From Aselliscus stoliczkanus (lineage: Eukaryota; Chordata; Mammalia; Chiroptera; Hipposideridae): a stretch of 64,000 bases of DNA. This document shows, in pieces, positions 61,801 through 64,000 of this stretch. The notes under the pieces are model-generated. The model was not told the DNA's origin and did not search any database. It saw only the letters and a list, made by a program, of their open reading frames with translations. Numbering within the stretch: the first letter of the stretch is position 1; every line of letters begins with the position of its first letter. The position numbers were made by a program, and so were the translations under genes. Location: assembly GCA_033961575.1 (NCBI GenBank), contig CM066728.1, forward strand, positions 180,783,678 through 180,847,677, in the 5' to 3' direction.

Positions 61801-62412
61801 TAGGGGTCAGGCTTAACATAAGAAAGATGGCCTCCGTCTGCCAGGTACAATGGAGGAGGACTGCTCACGGGGAAAATGGCGACTCTTCTCCAGCCCTCAC
61901 TATAAAGCCACACACACGCACCTCAGTCTGCCCCCCTGTATGCTTCTGATGTCCCTCAAGTCACTGTTCTTCCACTGGAGCTCAAGATGAGTGCCTGTGA
62001 GTGAGTGAGTCTGTACGTGGGCCTTTTAAGAGGACATCTGAATTTCCCGTAGCCTTCTGTCCCACCTGGATGGTCGGAATCCCTACTGTTTTTCACAGCC
62101 AGGTGTTGTGGGGGCTCCTCTTCCTGGGCTGGGATGTCTGGTATGGGACTGGGGTCCCATACTCCTTGGAGGAACCTCTATGGCTGAGATATCCCTCCTG
62201 ATTCTCAACCACCACACAGAGGTTTGGGGTCTGTTCTGCGTCTCTGCTCCTCCTACTCATCTCAACATAACTGCTTCTTTATAATTTTAGTTATAGGACT
62301 TCTGGTCAGCTAGACTTCAGATGGTTCTCCAGGTTGATGGTTCTATAATTTAGTTGTAATTTTGATGTGTTCACAGAAGGATACAGGCAGTGTTTATCTA
62401 CTCTGCCATATA

Positions 62413-62712
62413 TTCTATATATTCTTTTATTAGTAGAGCTTAATCTGTGTTTGAGTAGAGGTGAGTAACCAGTGTAGCCATTGATAACAAGAGCTAACAT
62501 TTCTCTAGCACTTCCTATGTATCAGCAATTGTGCCAGGTAGTTGGGTATAATATCTCATACCTTGAATCTTAAGAGATAGATAATTTTATTAGCTCATTT
62601 TTAAACTGATGAAGCTGAACCTCAGAAAGGTTAGGAAATTTGTCCAAGGTCACACAATGTGTAAGTGTTGAGTTATAAATACAAGGACTCAAATATATAT
62701 ATATATATAATT
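62413..62712 (+). repeat. MIR element (about 62490-62690) and (TA)n
   Basis: AGCACTTCCTATGTATCAGC, AACCTCAGAAAGGTTAGGAA and CCAAGGTCACACAATGTGTA follow the MIR consensus closely. A short (AT)n follows at 62695-62709. Confidence 0.8.
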
Positions 62713-63153
62713 TTAAGATTTTATTGGGGAATTGGGGGAGGGGAACAGCATTGGGGAACTGGGGAAGGGGAACAGACAAGTTGCTGTCCTTTTGTTCTTC
62801 AGTCTAGCTGTGGAGGACATTGTTTCACTGACCCGTGTTGGTATCATCATTGCGCTCTTCCAGGATGAGGCAGATCGGTCACCGGCCTCTGGATGGTCGC
62901 TCACCGTGGCTATTGGCGGCTCACGCTGGCTGCCAGCCGCTCACGCTGGCTGCCGGCCACTCACTGTAGCCTATGGCAGCCCATTGCAGCAGGGGCTACA
63001 GCCTACACTGTCGCCAGGGCTCGCGCAGCCCAGCTCCAGGTGGAGCTGTTGTAGCTGTGGAGGGCAGTGTCACTGGCCCTCATATGTGGGATCCAAACCG
63101 GGGCCGCTGGCGTCCCAAGCCAGCTCCCAACCAACGTGCCACTCAGCCGGCCC
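62713..63153 (-). mobile_element. composite SINE: tRNA-like head plus VNTR-like body
   Basis: Minus strand: the head (63153 to about 63058) is nearly the same as the short SINE through CAGTGACACTGCCCTC. Instead of an A tail it continues for about 340 bp of GC-rich sequence with four 20-bp tandem units (62900-62979), then C-rich text and a tail AATAAAATCTTAAAA. Both flanks are AT-rich with ATATA...TTTTAA. A head plus tandem-repeat body plus AATAAA resembles, in layout only, composite retroposons such as SVA. Confidence 0.8.
62900..62979 (+). repeat. 20-bp tandem repeat, four units
   Basis: Units at 62900, 62920, 62940 and 62960. The middle two, CTCACGCTGGCTGCCAGCCG and CTCACGCTGGCTGCCGGCCA, differ at only two positions. 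Confidence 0.95.
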
Positions 63154-64000
63154 GATATATTTTAATTCAGACCTTTTGTTTTAGACATATTGAAAACCAG
63201 CAGAAAAAGTCTTTATATTCAATTATAATCTTAAAGAGAGATGGAAACCAGATAAAACAGAAAATCTTTGAGTGATAGAACTAAAACACATAAACTCAAG
63301 CCTCTGAAATTTCACTGGGCCTCTAGGAAGTCCTGTGGAGAGATTCCTCACTAGCTAGTAGCTGAAGAGAGAAAAGTAGTCAAGCCTCCTAAATACCAAT
63401 CTCATGCATTTTTTACTAATGATAAAAGTTTACAAGTGGGTAATTATGTTTTAAAATTACCTTGAGGTACAAAATAATAACATTATGTGATTTTCAGATA
63501 TTAAATTGGGCTTATAACAGTATCAAGCAGAGATTATTTTCATGGTGTCACTTACTTTGTGATCAGGGATACAGTGGGGTATATGAAATGTCAAGATACA
63601 ATAAGAGCAAATGATTCATTAGGGTACTGATAAGAAAGGAAACAATGTACTTTCTCTTCAAAATTGAGATCACTTTATTATTAAATAATTATAAAATCCA
63701 TTACTTGCTATATTTTAAATGTTTTAAACATTCAGAAAATGCACAAAGAAAAAATAAGCTTATTCGTAAATCACTCAGAGATGCTTGCTTCACTACTTCA
63801 TTTATAATTTATTTACATATTTAGGCTTCAGTCTATGCATATATATACATATATATTTTCTCACAAAAATGGGATTATACTTTCTATACTATTTTAAAAT
63901 GTATCTTTGTCACTTAACAGTGTATTGGCTATAGAATACTTTCTAAGTCAATACATAGAGATCTAGCATAACTGTTTCAATGACTATATAGTATTCCATT
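63154..64000. other. intergenic; LINE-1-like antisense tail near the right edge
   Basis: Mostly unassigned AT-rich DNA. The last ~180 bp, ending ATAGTATTCCATT, read like antisense LINE-1 3' sequence running off the window. Confidence 0.4.

Larger units (their letters stand above)
57425..62412 (-). mobile_element. antisense LINE-1, internally deleted and interrupted by two insertions
   Basis: Minus-strand order: 5' end ATGGCAGAGTAGATAAACAC at about 62412, GC-rich 5' UTR to about 60.75 kb, ORF1 (C-terminal ARRDWQEIFKV at 60.1 kb), and ORF2 start (TSNVNGLNASIKRHR, about 59.82 kb). At about 59560 there is a jump to the ORF2 C-terminus, then repeated 3' UTR modules. Endonuclease/RT are mostly missing. 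An LTR (57686-58284) and a long SINE (58356-58860) interrupt the 3' UTR. Confidence 0.85.

Noticed and set aside
62732..63184. A 150-codon open frame with Ala/Gly/Trp-rich peptide
   Set aside because: It is the antisense of the composite SINE, including its tandem repeats and tRNA-like head, and has no protein-like features.

Overview
The window is vertebrate nuclear DNA. It holds a split gene with consensus GT-AG introns, tRNA-derived SINEs, several LINE-1 copies, LTR remnants, MIR and MER5-type fossils and microsatellites, and nothing prokaryotic. The host is a placental mammal. The SINE families (a ~100-bp tRNA-like element opening GGCCGGCC and ending in CACATATGAGGGCCAGTGACACTGCCCTC plus an A tail, written here in parts, and a longer multi-unit 'GGCTCAGTTGGTTAAGAG' family) look to me like those of yinpterochiropteran bats. 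That assignment is inference from memory, not a search.

The anchor is a complete HACD4 gene (very-long-chain 3-hydroxyacyl-CoA dehydratase 4) on the minus strand. I found all seven coding exons: 36354-36317, 34935-34832, 32256-32129, 23163-23051, 18772-18666, 11261-11136 and 10257-10175. They join in phase into a 232-residue protein, the length I recall for human HACD4, ending in an ER-retrieval-type KKKM. A CpG island covers exon 1. At the left edge, on the plus strand, a 74-bp exon (1459-1532) is probably the last coding exon of FOCAD, which lies tail-to-tail with HACD4 in human 9p21. Right of HACD4, at about 51.25-51.83 kb on the minus strand, is a frameshifted type I interferon pseudogene. 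This fits the known order FOCAD - HACD4 - IFNB1/type I interferon cluster, so functional interferon genes are expected just beyond the right edge.

By region: 1-1.5 kb, end of FOCAD; 1.5-10.2 kb, spacer and probable HACD4 3' UTR with an old LTR (3.6-4.2 kb), an 80-bp palindromic mini-mariner and two SINEs; 10.2-36.4 kb, HACD4, with a 5-kb degraded LINE-1 in intron 5, antisense LINE-1 and a transposase remnant in intron 4, and a twin-primed LINE-1 in intron 3; 36.4-47.8 kb, intergenic DNA with SINEs, LINE-1 and LTR pieces; 47.87-50.65 kb, a LINE-1 relative that carries ORF1 but no ORF2 (HAL1-like) between near-perfect target-site duplications; 51.2-51.8 kb, the interferon pseudogene; 52-57 kb, LTR and simple repeats; 57.4-62.4 kb, an antisense LINE-1 interrupted by an LTR and a multi-unit SINE; 62.7-63.15 kb, a composite SINE whose tRNA-like head is joined to a body with 20-bp tandem repeats.

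I see no evidence of a new multigene system. The items most worth a second look are the interferon pseudogene, the composite SINE, the ORF1-only LINE with promoter-region and 3' UTR tandem repeats, the 80-bp palindromic mini-mariner and the transposase tail at 22.1 kb.
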